From contig NW_024881272.1 of NCBI RefSeq assembly GCF_018691265.1, positions 20,139,323-20,203,322 of the forward strand: a stretch of 64,000 nucleotides of DNA, read 5' to 3'. Under the pieces are notes generated by a model. That model did not search any database, had not been told where the DNA came from, and worked only from the letters and a program-made list of their open reading frames with translations. Both the position numbers and the translations under genes were made by a program. Source of the DNA: Tyto alba. Taxonomy: Eukaryota; Chordata; Aves; Strigiformes; Tytonidae. Positions 51,334 to 62,580 of this stretch are shown here, in pieces. Every line of letters starts with the position of its first letter. Positions within the stretch are counted from its first letter, which is position 1.

Positions 51334-53977
51334 TGATTTCTAAGGTTGATTTAATTCCCATCAGTGGATGCTACATGTTTTAACCTTGAAAATCATTAGC
51401 TGTGCTTGTTTTCATTTATATTGCCATAACATATGGACTCCAGAAGGATAAGAACCTAGAATATAGAGGGTACTGTGAAACACTTACTAATGGAAATAGA
51501 AATGTATGTCAGAGAGAAACCAGTTATTTACTCAAATGAATTCACAATTCCAAACCATTCTGTCTGAGATGAATTCAAATATATTCAGACTCCCTGCATT
51601 CAAAAGTTCGGTTCTAACTCGTATGATAGTGCAGTCATAGTCTGTATAGGAAAGAGTTGGAGGAAGCATATAAGAGACTCTTATATCTTCCCAAATATAC
51701 ACAAACAGATGTTGTATCCTAGCTGAATTAATCCTAATTGAATGGTTTGCTTAGTTAAATTGACATTGTAAGAAAGCACACTGAGCCCCAAATTTCTGGC
51801 AGAAGGAATGGGTACTGCCAAGACTGTAAATAGGTTCAAAACTGTATCCTACTTGTCATTTCCCCCCTCCCAATCTCCACCCTGTTTTTAAATTTATTTT
51901 AATCTCTGTTAAGCAGTTTAGAATTTAGGTAAGAAGTTAAGTCTAAAAGAGTCTTTTAAATAGTTTCTGGAGATAAGATATAATTCCACTTCCAACCTCA
52001 TTCAGTACTCAAACTTAAATGAGCTCAGAGTTGTCCAAGGGCTCAGTGTTGGGAATCAATTTTGAATTGCTGAATTGATCTGAAAATTAAAATAATTTTT
52101 AAAAAAAGTTTCTGCAGTAATAATGAAGTGTGGCAGAATCCTGTGGTCCATGTCTCTCCTGAACATTTATATTTGCACCTTAAGTCTGAAATTGCTATTT
52201 AGCTTCTAAAAAAATTAGAAAAAAACATTGCATTACACATGAAATGAATATGGACAGATAGTTTCAGCTAACTGAGTAGTAATGTATTTTGTAAGTTGTT
52301 TGCAGGTTTTTATCTTTGGAACAAATATACTTTGAGCCTTTTTGGATTTGACTTAATACTGTGCCAACGAGCAGCTAAAAAACATTGCAGAACACAGGAG
52401 GTAGAAATTTATAAGGAGTTTGACTAATGAGAAGCAAATTATCCTGCATGAGTTCATCTTTGTTCCTTTCCTGCTGGTGGCAAAGGACAAGGACAATTTG
52501 TATGTTGGGATAAAAATGTATCACTGATAAGACTGGATCCTACCTCTGTGGGTCAGTTCTGCCACTGTGAATGAAGTAACCTTCTTTTTCTGGATCTGCT
52601 GTAAATTTTTGACTTCTCTGTTACAAACCTCAGTGTAATTGATGAGTGGCCAATTGCTGAAATTTACTGACAGTGTAACAACAAGTTGTCTGTGTAAGCT
52701 GCATGCTGATCATCAGCCAGCAGTAGAGGTGAAGATAAGGAATACATTTACATGGAAAGATCTATAAAGAAAGCTATGGACATAAAAGACATTTTTGAGG
52801 TGAATGGTGATATTGGTAGAAGAAACATACATAAACAAGCCATGTGTAAGAAATAGGCTAGAGTACATCAGTGGGGGTAAGAAATCTTAACTCCTTTCAA
52901 GAAAGAGCAAAAGAGGAATTTTATGGAGGGGATTAGATGATGTGACTACAGGGAGATAGACCTAAGAGTTTCCTTTGTCATACTATATATGTTATTACAA
53001 CTTTTAAAAATTGTTTTTTGTAAATGTTGTTGAACTCAGTGATAATGAAAATGGAAAGTGTAGTTAAGAGGAGAGCAAGCAGAACATATTGGTTCATAAG
53101 GATACTAAAAATGCTGGTAAAACAGGACAAATATCTCTGTATTTTAAAACACACTGTTAAGAAATGAGATTTAAGTAGGCCTTTGGTTCGTTGAGAATGG
53201 CAGTCATATAATAGCTGAATGTCATTTTGTAGATGAACAAAATCTTTTCATTGTTATGTACAGAGAGTATATGGCTCTTTCTAAACATTTCTTTGTGGTG
53301 ATGAATTTAGTTCAGTTATGGTGTTTGATCACAAGTATTTTTTATTTATGAAGTTAACTTTATCCAGGATACTGTTTGATTACTAACAGAAAATACTGCA
53401 GGCCTCAAATTGATATGGTACATAATGATAACGATTAGAATTTTAAAAAAGGGAAATACAGAATGTCAAAAAATAAGCTAAAAATAACTTGGTTGACTAC
53501 TTTGCATTTAGAAGAACAATGGAACTAATGCATTTTAAAATATTTTTTTTTAAATTTAAGCTTAATTTTGGCAAAATTATTTTTTAAAAGGTAGGTGGCT
53601 ATAATAACAGACACAAACCAATATCCTGTTACGTAAGTGTAAATGATAATTTTAGTGTGATAATATTGCTTAGCTGAAGTGACACATATTAAAGCTGTAT
53701 AACAGGGCCTTAATATTGACATTCATACTCTTAGATTCTGATTAAAGCTCAGGTAACGTAGGAAAATTGAAAGTGCCTTTGAAAAGAAGTCTCCCTAGGA
53801 ACTGTTACTAACCAATAGAGGAATTTTGGCCTCAAAATCTAAGGAAAAACTAGAGAAGTTTTACCAATTTGTTCCTGCATATAGCAACGGAAAGATCTTT
53901 GGGAGGTATACAGCTCATTTTCCTATGGAATTGAGCTTAAAAATAATCTAGATGTAGTTACATCAGCTGTATTCCAC
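51334..53977. other. AT-rich non-coding DNA
   Basis: No gene or repeat recognised in about 2.6 kb. Confidence 0.5.
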
Positions 53978-53995
53978 AAAAAAAAAAAAAAAAAA
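53978..53995. repeat. Poly(A) run, A18
   Basis: Eighteen consecutive A with no recognised retroposed sequence before it. Confidence 0.9.
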
Positions 53996-56611
53996 GAAAC
54001 CTAGAGAAAGTATCAGTCCTTAATTTCTGTTGAACAGCCTCTGAGACATTATCTTGCAGTAAATTGTATCTTAAAATTGTACTATATTTGTGGTTTGGGA
54101 ATGCCTAAAATAGTCTTACCCGTGCCTGACCCATGCAACATTTTGACTGTATGTCCTGACTATGTTGAAATTAATTCTGAAATTTAGATGTGATCCTTTT
54201 ATTTCATATAACTCAAATGACACAGGGTAAGAGAACCTGTGTGATCACGGTTCATTAAGGGTGATGTCTCTTAGGCAGAGGTCGGTGTGGATGTTTAGAT
54301 GATCCCCACTGGTTTCATCTGAAGGCATCTGAAAATTAATTGCCAGTAAAGTGACTATAACTTCAAAAGTATTTAAATTAGGCTACACAGGTATATTGAA
54401 GGGTTGATTTCTGTAGATACCATTTAAAGCCTGAATGAGAGTAAGCTTTAAATAGAATGGAAAATCCTTACCTGAAGGAGCTTCTTATACTACTGGTTTA
54501 AATGAGATGTGGGGGGTTCACCCTCAACAGTTCATGTCAGACTTTGTGTGTCTAGAACTGATGTAATCAAATACTGGTAGAACTGGATAATATAAATATT
54601 GTGTGGCACTGCTGGGCTGGCTCTTCCTGTCCTGTGTCTTCCACAAAACAAGGTCCAAGAGTCAGTTAAATAGTGAAGGACTTATGCACATGGAAATAAT
54701 TGCTGTCAGTATCCACAGTTATTTGGCCCTGGAGCTTTCAAAGAAGGACTTAGAAAGAAGCACAAAAACTGGATCAAGAGCCTGCAGTTTGTCAATGAAC
54801 TAGTAAGGGATGCAACTCAACATAATCAAATCTGATGTGTCTTTGCGATGACATACCAAGCCTGCAGAATTCAAATTGGCTTAGCTTGCTGAAAGTCATG
54901 GTCAAAACATGTTTTCTCTTAGCTGCAAATATTTGGAAGATTTTAAAACTAAAATTTTTAAATTAAATTGTTATCCAGAAAAAAGGTTTTTGTGACCCAA
55001 ATATTTTTGGTGGTACAGAGCCTGAACTGAAAAAAATCCAACTGAACCAGATGTCATATTGAATTTCCTACCAGTGCCTGAATCTGTGGGAAAGATATGA
55101 CACCTATGTTATATTAATTAAAATCCATGTCCCCTGTTTCTGATTTTATAAAACACTTCCAAGAAGTCCATTAAAAGGATTTGCAGTATTGCATACTTCC
55201 AGTGTAGCGTCACATACTGAATGTGTTAGAGAAAAGACAGTCTGGCTAGCAATTTAGAATAAGAGCAAATCTCAGATACACTAGTCATTATATTTATTAT
55301 ATAGTCAGATTACATATACTAGTTTCTGGTTTTCTTCTTCCTTGGTCTGTTCAGTATGCTGTTTTAAGCAAACAGTATTTGATTATATACTTCTGGTGTG
55401 TTTTATGCTCTGTAAGTGTACATATTAAAATGTTTTTCTCATACTTTCTAGCACTGCATTTTCATTTGGTTTTATCCCTCTTACATGCCTTGTAGTAAGT
55501 GCTTCTTCTGTAATTGTCATATCACAGTGTATGCTTTCAAGTAGGCTGACTAATTGGTAAATGCTGGCTTTTTATGCTACTATTTGTTCTCTGTAGTGTC
55601 ATTTATACCATTCAGTATTTGGTTGTATATGGTATTAACAGTACTTTCTGGAGGTTTAAAAGTAATACCTTGCTGATTGTCCTTCAGAAAACAGACTCCA
55701 AAGCAATATTTTTTCTTCTACAGACTTGTGTTACTGTATTAATTCAGAAATGATTTTTTCTTTTGTATCAAAATTGTGCATATTTATTGAGCTTTCACAA
55801 GTATTTTGTTACATTCATTTAATACAGAACAAAAATGACAGTTTTTTTTTTAGTTAAGAAAGATGTTCAGTCTGTGTATAATCTTATACAGATGTGGCCA
55901 TGGTAAATACCCATGCTGATATTCTTTGAAAATGGCCAGTACTGTGTATTTAGACCTGCACCAGAGAGATTTAAACTACAGAATGGTATTTTTCAAAACT
56001 TTTTCAACTTGCGTCTTCTTCTTCTGACTATATGAAGTGAAGTTTTCATTTCTGAGACAAGAATGTCTGATTTCTGCTAATCCCACAATTTTACCATATT
56101 CCAAGCCTGCAGCAGAACCACAAATAGAGATTCATTCGCTCATAGCTTGGAGGAGAGGCCCCAAGTGAATTTACTCTCTTCTTAAGTTTTTCCTTTGCAT
56201 TCCCAGGGAAATGTCATACAAGCTGTCTGGAATTGGTTACTGAGGGAGATGGTCTTTTAAGCAATTTCTCATCAGCCTTTCTGTTCTATAGGGAAATAAA
56301 ATGGAATTTTGCTAAATAGTCAGTCATAATTCAAGGCAGATATTGATATGATTCTTAATAACAAACAAATATCAAATGATCATGAAAATCATTACAGGCT
56401 CTATGTGCTTGCATCTTTAACAAGAAGGATTTTTTCCTTCAAATTCTTATATGTAAAATATAAATACATTTTTGTTTATAGGATCAAGACTGAATATGGT
56501 TGTACTGTTTTAACACATTGATATTTCTACACAATGGGGCACTGGAGGGGTGCTTGGGTGCATGATTTAAGGTGACTATATGTGTTTGCTTTTTCTGTCA
56601 TTCATCAGCTA
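53996..56611. other. AT-rich non-coding DNA
   Basis: No gene or repeat recognised. Open frames are under 70 codons. Confidence 0.5.
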
Positions 56612-56686
56612 GGGTTTGTTTGTGTGGTTTTTTTTTTTTGTTGTTTTGTTGGGTTTTATTGTTTGTTTTGGTTTGGGTTTTTTTGT
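56612..56686 (+). repeat. G/T-rich low-complexity tract
   Basis: Seventy-five bases made only of G and T except one A (56658), with TTTG/GGTTT-type units. The complementary strand is an A/C tract like that at 48987-49036. Confidence 0.85.
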
Positions 56687-57249
56687 CTTAATAAAGTGTT
56701 TAGTTTCTTGAGATTTCATTGTTATTGTAAAATTACCATATTTAGGCCTTACATACAGTAGTTGTAGTGCTAAAACAGCCCAACTCTCTGAGTAAATGTA
56801 ATGCTTTCATGAAAAAATGTATGCAGTTGTAGTTCATTTTCATTTATAAAGGTTAAAAAAAGCATACCAGTAAGATGGACAGATGCCAGCATTTAACTGC
56901 AAGGGAGAATACAAGTGCTAGTTCTGTAAATACTACAGGCTATATGTTGAAATGGGGCAGCACAGGCCAGGGGCTGTGAGTCAAGGTAAGAGAGAAGGCA
57001 GTGTTTGAGTGACAGGTAGGTGGTAACCATAATAAGGCTCACCCCAAAATGTTGAGAGGCTGTTCTCTGTACTGGACTCCTCTGTTACTGTCATTTGAAG
57101 GAAGAGATGGGACATTGGAATTTACACTCGGAGTGACAGTAAATAATGCAGGAAAGTGTACTGGCAGAGGATGTAAAGTACACAAGTGAGGAAGTAAATA
57201 ATGGGTGGTGTACAAAGGAGAAGCAGCTGGAGGTAGGCAAAGGTTAACT
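56687..57249. other. Non-coding DNA
   Basis: No gene or repeat recognised. Confidence 0.5.
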
Positions 57250-57600
57250 TTGAAATAGTTAACTGTGCCTCAGGTGAGGAGCACGTGCCTTTTCCGTGAT
57301 GCTGAAATCGGAGGCAGGAATGCCCAAGCTAATGATTCCTGATATATCCAAGCTGGTTTTGTGCATACCCACTTGGATTTGCCCGGTGGGCAGTGCTGGC
57401 CTTGGGTTGGCTCTCTGCATCCTGCTCTGCTGAGCCCTCCTCTCCCTGTGACCCTGAGGAGGACAGTTCAGAGACCCTTCAGGTGATCCACATGGCTCAG
57501 CCTTGCAAAGTCAAATATATCCTGGTGTTGTACTGGTTCAGCTACCAAACTGCTCTCCAGAGGGGAAGAGAATGGTGCCTATGCCTGTAGAAGTTGGTTA
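57250..57600. other. GC-richer unclassified patch
   Basis: About 350 bp above background GC, with a 65-codon plus-strand frame (57393-57590) containing a Ser/Asp/Glu-rich middle. It has no recognised domain or splice structure. It could be a decayed repeat or an exon of a non-coding transcript; I cannot decide. Confidence 0.25.
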
Positions 57601-58278
57601 TGCTTAGCTTCAAGTAACCCAGAACTTCATCAGGTTCAAGATCAGTAGTTTATAACCTCACATTTAAATTCTACTTTATGAGATTTTATAATAAAATAAA
57701 GAAAATAAAGGTTATGTATTTGACAAGTTTCGAAACACAGAAACACTGCATTTACCTGAGCAATGAGGCCTCAGCACATGTATCTCTTATTTCAGTTATT
57801 TGTTTTGTTCAATCCCTTGTGAAAAGGGCCTTAATCTGTGACCAAACATACTGCAGTATATTCATGTCCTTCAGCTTTCTGTCCATGTAGCAGTCAGTCA
57901 TTTTGTCTTGGGCAGTCTGTGCCTGTGGAAGGCAGCTGAAATCTCTGTTTTAACATGAATGCAAACGTCCTTTCACAGAGCTCCCTCTGGGAATGTGCAC
58001 AGTAATATCACAACACGAACTTGCCTGAAGTCACAGACATTTACAGTCACTGCCTGTGGGGATAGAGAAGACAGCGATGGTATCCTGACAAATACTGCAC
58101 TAGCCTTTTGTCGTTATCCTTTTGCAGGACGAGTGTGGCACAAGGGATTACAGAGTCAATGGGTAGTTCCTATTTAAATACCAAATGTATTTGGAATGAG
58201 TCCCATGATGATGGAATCAGTCACCTGCTAAAGCTTTAACCTGATCAGCCAGCACTTAGAAATATGTACTGTCATAGA
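57601..58278. other. Non-coding DNA
   Basis: No gene or repeat recognised. Open frames of 70-72 codons lack motifs. Confidence 0.5.
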
Positions 58279-58314
58279 AGTAATGTTTAAAATAAAAGTA
58301 ATGTTTAAAATAAA
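58279..58314. repeat. Perfect 18-bp tandem duplication
   Basis: AGTAATGTTTAAAATAAA occurs twice head to tail (58279-58296 and 58297-58314) without a mismatch, which suggests a recent slippage or repair duplication. Confidence 0.9.
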
Positions 58315-59140
58315 ATGAAAATGACATGTTAAGGAAACATCATATAGACATGAGAGGCAATGTGGACAAATACTGGCAGATTTTAATAGCTACTGTACAG
58401 GGTAGAGAAATTTTTTTTTTTTAATAGTCAAATGATTTAAAGACAAATATATTGTCCTTTTCTAGGGACTATGCATTTTCTGTTGGGAACTGGAAAGCAT
58501 TATTCATAACAAATTAGTGTAGTGTTTTTGTGATTTGCCAGTATGACAGCTCAGGTTCATAAAGCTACTTCAGGCTGTTGTCTCATCAAGTGATTTACCA
58601 GAAAGAAGCTGCCAGTTGATGCTGTTCCATTTTTACAGGATTTGAACAAATACTCATACATTCATTAAAGATTTTGGTGATTATGTTTTAATTATATTCT
58701 TGGTCCCATTCAAATTGCTTTTTGCTCATACAAACAGCAGCACCATAATGTTCTTTGTGGTCTCTGCAGACTTCCAGCCTTGCTGAATTGCTTCTCCTCA
58801 GGATTGAAGTGTGGTTGTCTGTGTGACTGTTTTACCTTATTTGAATTCTGAGTTTCATACAAGACAAGGGTTATTTCTGCACCAGATAGAAAATCTTTAT
58901 TGGTTAACATTTGTTACTCTCTAGGCTGGTTTCTAAGCAAAACCAAGCTACCACACATCTAGGTTTTTCAAAATCTGTCCTCATTTCCTATTTTGAAAAT
59001 TATCCAGGTAGACTTGAATAACAAGGAACAAGTACTGAAACAAATGTTCATCAATATAGTCTGAGGTCTGTTTTTTTTTCATTCAGCAAATGTTTTTAAA
59101 TAATTAATATTTTCTTTGAAACATGAACCTGCTAACTGCC
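58315..59140. other. AT-rich non-coding DNA
   Basis: No gene or repeat recognised. Confidence 0.5.
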
Positions 59141-59162
59141 TTTTTTTTTTTTTTTTTTTTTT
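59141..59162. repeat. Poly(T) run, T22
   Basis: Twenty-two consecutive T. The sequence to the right is not recognised as a minus-strand retroposed copy. Confidence 0.9.
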
Positions 59163-61037
59163 GCCAAAAAAGACAAAACCAAACCATTCTAGCTGTTTAC
59201 AATAAATAGTTCTTATAAAGACCTAAGGTGATCCTTTTCAGAAGTAAGTTCAAGTGTTCCCTAAATCTCTCAGGACCTAATATACAGAAATAAAATGTAA
59301 ACAATTGTGTTCTGAGGAAAGCATCTCAATTTAAAAAAAATAATGTCTTACAAATTTACTATGCAAAAAATGATGTGTAGTAAATTTTATTCTTCCTCAG
59401 GATTTAGAAGCTTAAGAAAATACTTGACGTATGTTTCAAAATGAACTGGTTTTGTGCCTGTATATAGTTTTGTTTATTTGTCTCGTGGCAATAAAAATCT
59501 TCTACTCAACAGTGTTAGAATTAGGCCATACTGTATTTTAGACCCAGTATATCTCTTTATCAGAAGTCTGTTCTTAAATCTATATTCTACACTTTCCCAT
59601 GCTCTAGTCACTACAACCATAATGAGTAAATGCTGTATCTTTCAGTTCTTACCTCTGGGATGAATAACAAGAAAACTCCCGACCAGATGGAGTGGGCTTT
59701 CTTATACATCTTATCCATTAATGTCAAACAACAAGTTATAGAAAATGTTTATTTCACACAGGTGAAAAGAAGATAATCATATCACCTGTTTTCAATAGAG
59801 TCTACATTCACACAGTTTAAATTTCACTTTGTCCTTGTGCCTTACATTGCCTATTGGCTCTTATCTACACCTTAAAAGGTGCTGAGCCCATGGAAAATTG
59901 TACACACAATGACTTAAAAGGAATTTAGGCCATGTGAGTATAGCCCTATCTGTATTATATACCTATTGGAGACCCAATATTCTCCTTCCCTACAATTCTG
60001 AGAAGGCAGTATGTCTTGTTTTGTGAGATGCAATTACCATTTTACAGTATTAAGGGTTTGATCCTACATAATCACTGGCATAACTCAGTGATATCACATA
60101 CTTTAGGAAAGCCAGAAGTTTTTAATTCAACCTGGACGTTGTTGAACAAAGCAATAGTATGTTGGATTATTCAATACTGCTTTTTGTACTTTTGACACCT
60201 GTGCATGTATTTTGCAGTCTACTTGATTTTGTTATTCAATTAGTAGCTAGACAATTTTCTTTTAACATTTGGGAGTATGGATTCAAAGTATCCTTGTTTC
60301 AGTACCTCTGTAGAAATTAATAACAGACAGTTTTACTAAGCGGTTTAGCCCTGAATATCTGATGTTCTTTCACTGTGTTTATTTTAGACATGCAAATTTG
60401 GAAAGACAAAAATATTTTAACTGACTTGTAGTTAAATTAATGGTCAAATATACTGACTTTTGACAAGCTTTCTGACTGAGATGAAACTTTACCTGAGTTC
60501 ATTATCACAAGGCTTCTTAATGTTATCAACTGTGTTGAGATTCAATAACTCTGGTGATGACTAGGGAAAGTAGGAATAGAAATTAAAATGTATATTTAAA
60601 AGCATTTTAGAACAAATCCACTCGCAGTGGTACTTCTCATTTTGTACTTTGGAACACTTTGCAATATAGAGGAATCTCTTAATCTAAAGGAATTTTGATC
60701 CATTTTTAAACATATCATCATTTTGATGGATAAACTTTAACTGCACTATGTATTACTGCAATGGGTAAATTCGCAAGAGCCCGGGTTAATGAAACTGCAT
60801 GGGTTTCAAATCTGTCAAAATGGGCTGCCCCAGAGACTGGCTTAGCCTTTGTTCTTAATGAATACCACAACAAAAAGCATTCCTGTGGGCTTTTTCTTTT
60901 TTTGACTAAACATGCTTAACAGTTAGTTAACATGAAAAGACCTTCCTGCTTTCTTGTGGTATTTCCTGGTAGGGGTCTTTTTCATAGTATGTGCTTACTC
61001 ATGAAACTTCACTGAAAATACTGGAGAAAAAGATACT
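59163..61037. other. AT-rich non-coding DNA, possible conserved stretch
   Basis: No gene or repeat recognised. The segment at about 60580-60860 is non-repetitive, keeps CpGs (for example at 60772 and 60781) and resembles conserved non-coding DNA, but this is only an impression. Confidence 0.35.
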
Positions 61038-61054
61038 AAAAAAAAAAAAAAAAA
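61038..61054. repeat. Poly(A) run, A17
   Basis: Seventeen consecutive A. No recognised source sequence. Confidence 0.9.
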
Positions 61055-61722
61055 GGTGTGTTATTATTGTAGCTACAGATGTAAATATTATATGCCCTTC
61101 TTCTGGAAATTTCGTAAGACAGAACTTTCTTGTGTTATAAAATGGAGTGTGAGACTCAGACAGAATACTTTAGAGCAGGAAGACAAAGAAGCAGAAGCTC
61201 AGAGTGTGAGAACCAAACAACCACTTTTCCTAAAGTTCAGAACAGTCTCTCTGTATATGATTAATATGGGGGTTATTATTATTAAATATTAATAGAGTAG
61301 CAAAAAGACATAGTGAAAAATAGTCTGAAAGAAGTGGGGTATTTTCCCTTCTCTTTATTGTCAGTCTGTTTCTTTCGTATGCTGATGTTATAGTTAATGA
61401 TCAGGTAGATTTTTAGTCATAACCAACTAAATCTCCTGTAAATCTCAAAATGTGTTTTGATTTGTTTTGTTTTTTACCATTAGATAACTTTTGATTATAC
61501 ATATATTCTTGGGAAACTCCTGTGTATGGCACTACCTATCACAGTACCCCCAGAAGAATTCTATTCTTGTAGGGTAAGATACTGAATCTTCTGAGGAAAT
61601 TATTTCTGAACCTGAAAAACTCATAAACTACAGAGCTATTGTGCTCCATAGAAGATAAACTAGGTTCTTTGGAGGACTGTTGCCAAAACGTCTACTTTTC
61701 AAATGATATTGGTTTCTAATAG
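61055..61722. other. AT-rich non-coding DNA
   Basis: A 78-codon plus-strand frame (61056-61292) lacks motifs. No repeat recognised. Confidence 0.5.
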
Positions 61723-61764
61723 TTTTTTTTCTCTCTCTCTCTCTTTTTTTTTTTTTTTCTTTTT
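61723..61764 (+). repeat. Homopyrimidine tract with (CT)n core
   Basis: Forty-two uninterrupted pyrimidines: T8, (CT)n, T15, C, T5. The minus-strand 87-codon frame ending in Lys/Arg/Glu repeats is a by-product. Confidence 0.88.
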
Positions 61765-62000
61765 AAAAGATGTAATAAAAAGATAAAAACTTTGCAAAAG
61801 TGCACATGAAGCCTTATCACTGGGAAAATGTTGACTGTCTGAGATAACTTTATCATTGCTAAGTTCCCAGAACATCTCAGTAAATAAGGGGACTGGAAAA
61901 AGTTATTAGAATAATGAAATGTGTCCCTGTGGTCAAAGTACTGACTAAAATTTGATCCAAGTTGTTGGAATGATTGCAAAGGTGTTGCAGTTCTTTCAAT
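61765..62000. other. AT-rich non-coding DNA
   Basis: Directly precedes the reverse-transcriptase remnant. It may belong to the same decayed element, but no motif supports that. Confidence 0.4.
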
Positions 62001-62580
62001 TATAATTACTTCTTTGTAATACCATCTTGAACTAAGACAAACCCTTCAAGAGACATTAAGGGAAGATATATTTGACTTCAGCAAAGCATATGTTAATCTG
62101 ATTTCACTCTAAGAATAATATTGGAAAGAGATCTGAAAGTCAAAATCTACCCATACATTTCATAGATCTAAAGAAAATATTTCACAGTTGTCGTAACTGA
62201 ACTTCTTAAAGTACTGTGTTATGTAAAAGAGAAATAAAATGTATGATCAGGAGCATAAAAGATCCCATATTTCAGGGTCCTGGTAGTATCAAACAGGAAT
62301 TCATTCTGTCACCTCTGCTGTGTGGCATGGTCCTCAATCTTATTACAAAAGAACAAATAAATAAAATTAGACATATCAAGTCTCAGTGAAAGATCTAGAT
62401 TTTGTTGATAGTTGACAGTTTGTTTGAGACCATGGCACACATGCCACTGGATGCTGGAGAAACTTTTGAAAATGGACGTGTGGAAGAGTTCCTCTAGCTA
62501 GCAGTCCTTGGTGTGAAACTCGGTATGGGACTTCAATGTAGTTGACATTCAAGGAGGAACAAGACAAAAACATGACAAAT
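62001..62580 (+). pseudogene. Decayed reverse-transcriptase domain of a non-LTR retrotransposon
   Basis: Conceptual translation of the plus strand, moving between frames, gives the palm motifs in the right order. Motif A is FDFSKAY (62071-62091), preceded by LRQTLQETLRED, which fits the region before it. Motif B is GSIKQEFILSPLLCGMVL (62282-62335), matching the G-x-[RK]-Q-x-x-x-LSPLLF pattern of LINE enzymes. Motif C is DLDFVD (62392-62409), matching LDFADD with the second catalytic Asp lost. Motifs A and C are in one frame and B in another, and stops lie between them, so it is inactive. The motif style suggests an RTE/SR2-like clade and not CR1, whose motif C reads differently; that placement is tentative. 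Endonuclease and 3' end were not found. Such an element is old in a bird genome. Confidence 0.5.

Noticed and set aside
51131..51383. Two overlapping frames rich in Thr, Tyr, His and Ile
   Set aside because: They translate the TA/CA microsatellite.
60001..60110. Possible MIR or palindromic sauropsid repeat (words like CCATTTTACAG and GGGTTTGATCCTAC)
   Set aside because: The matching words are too few and not in a consistent order to call an element.
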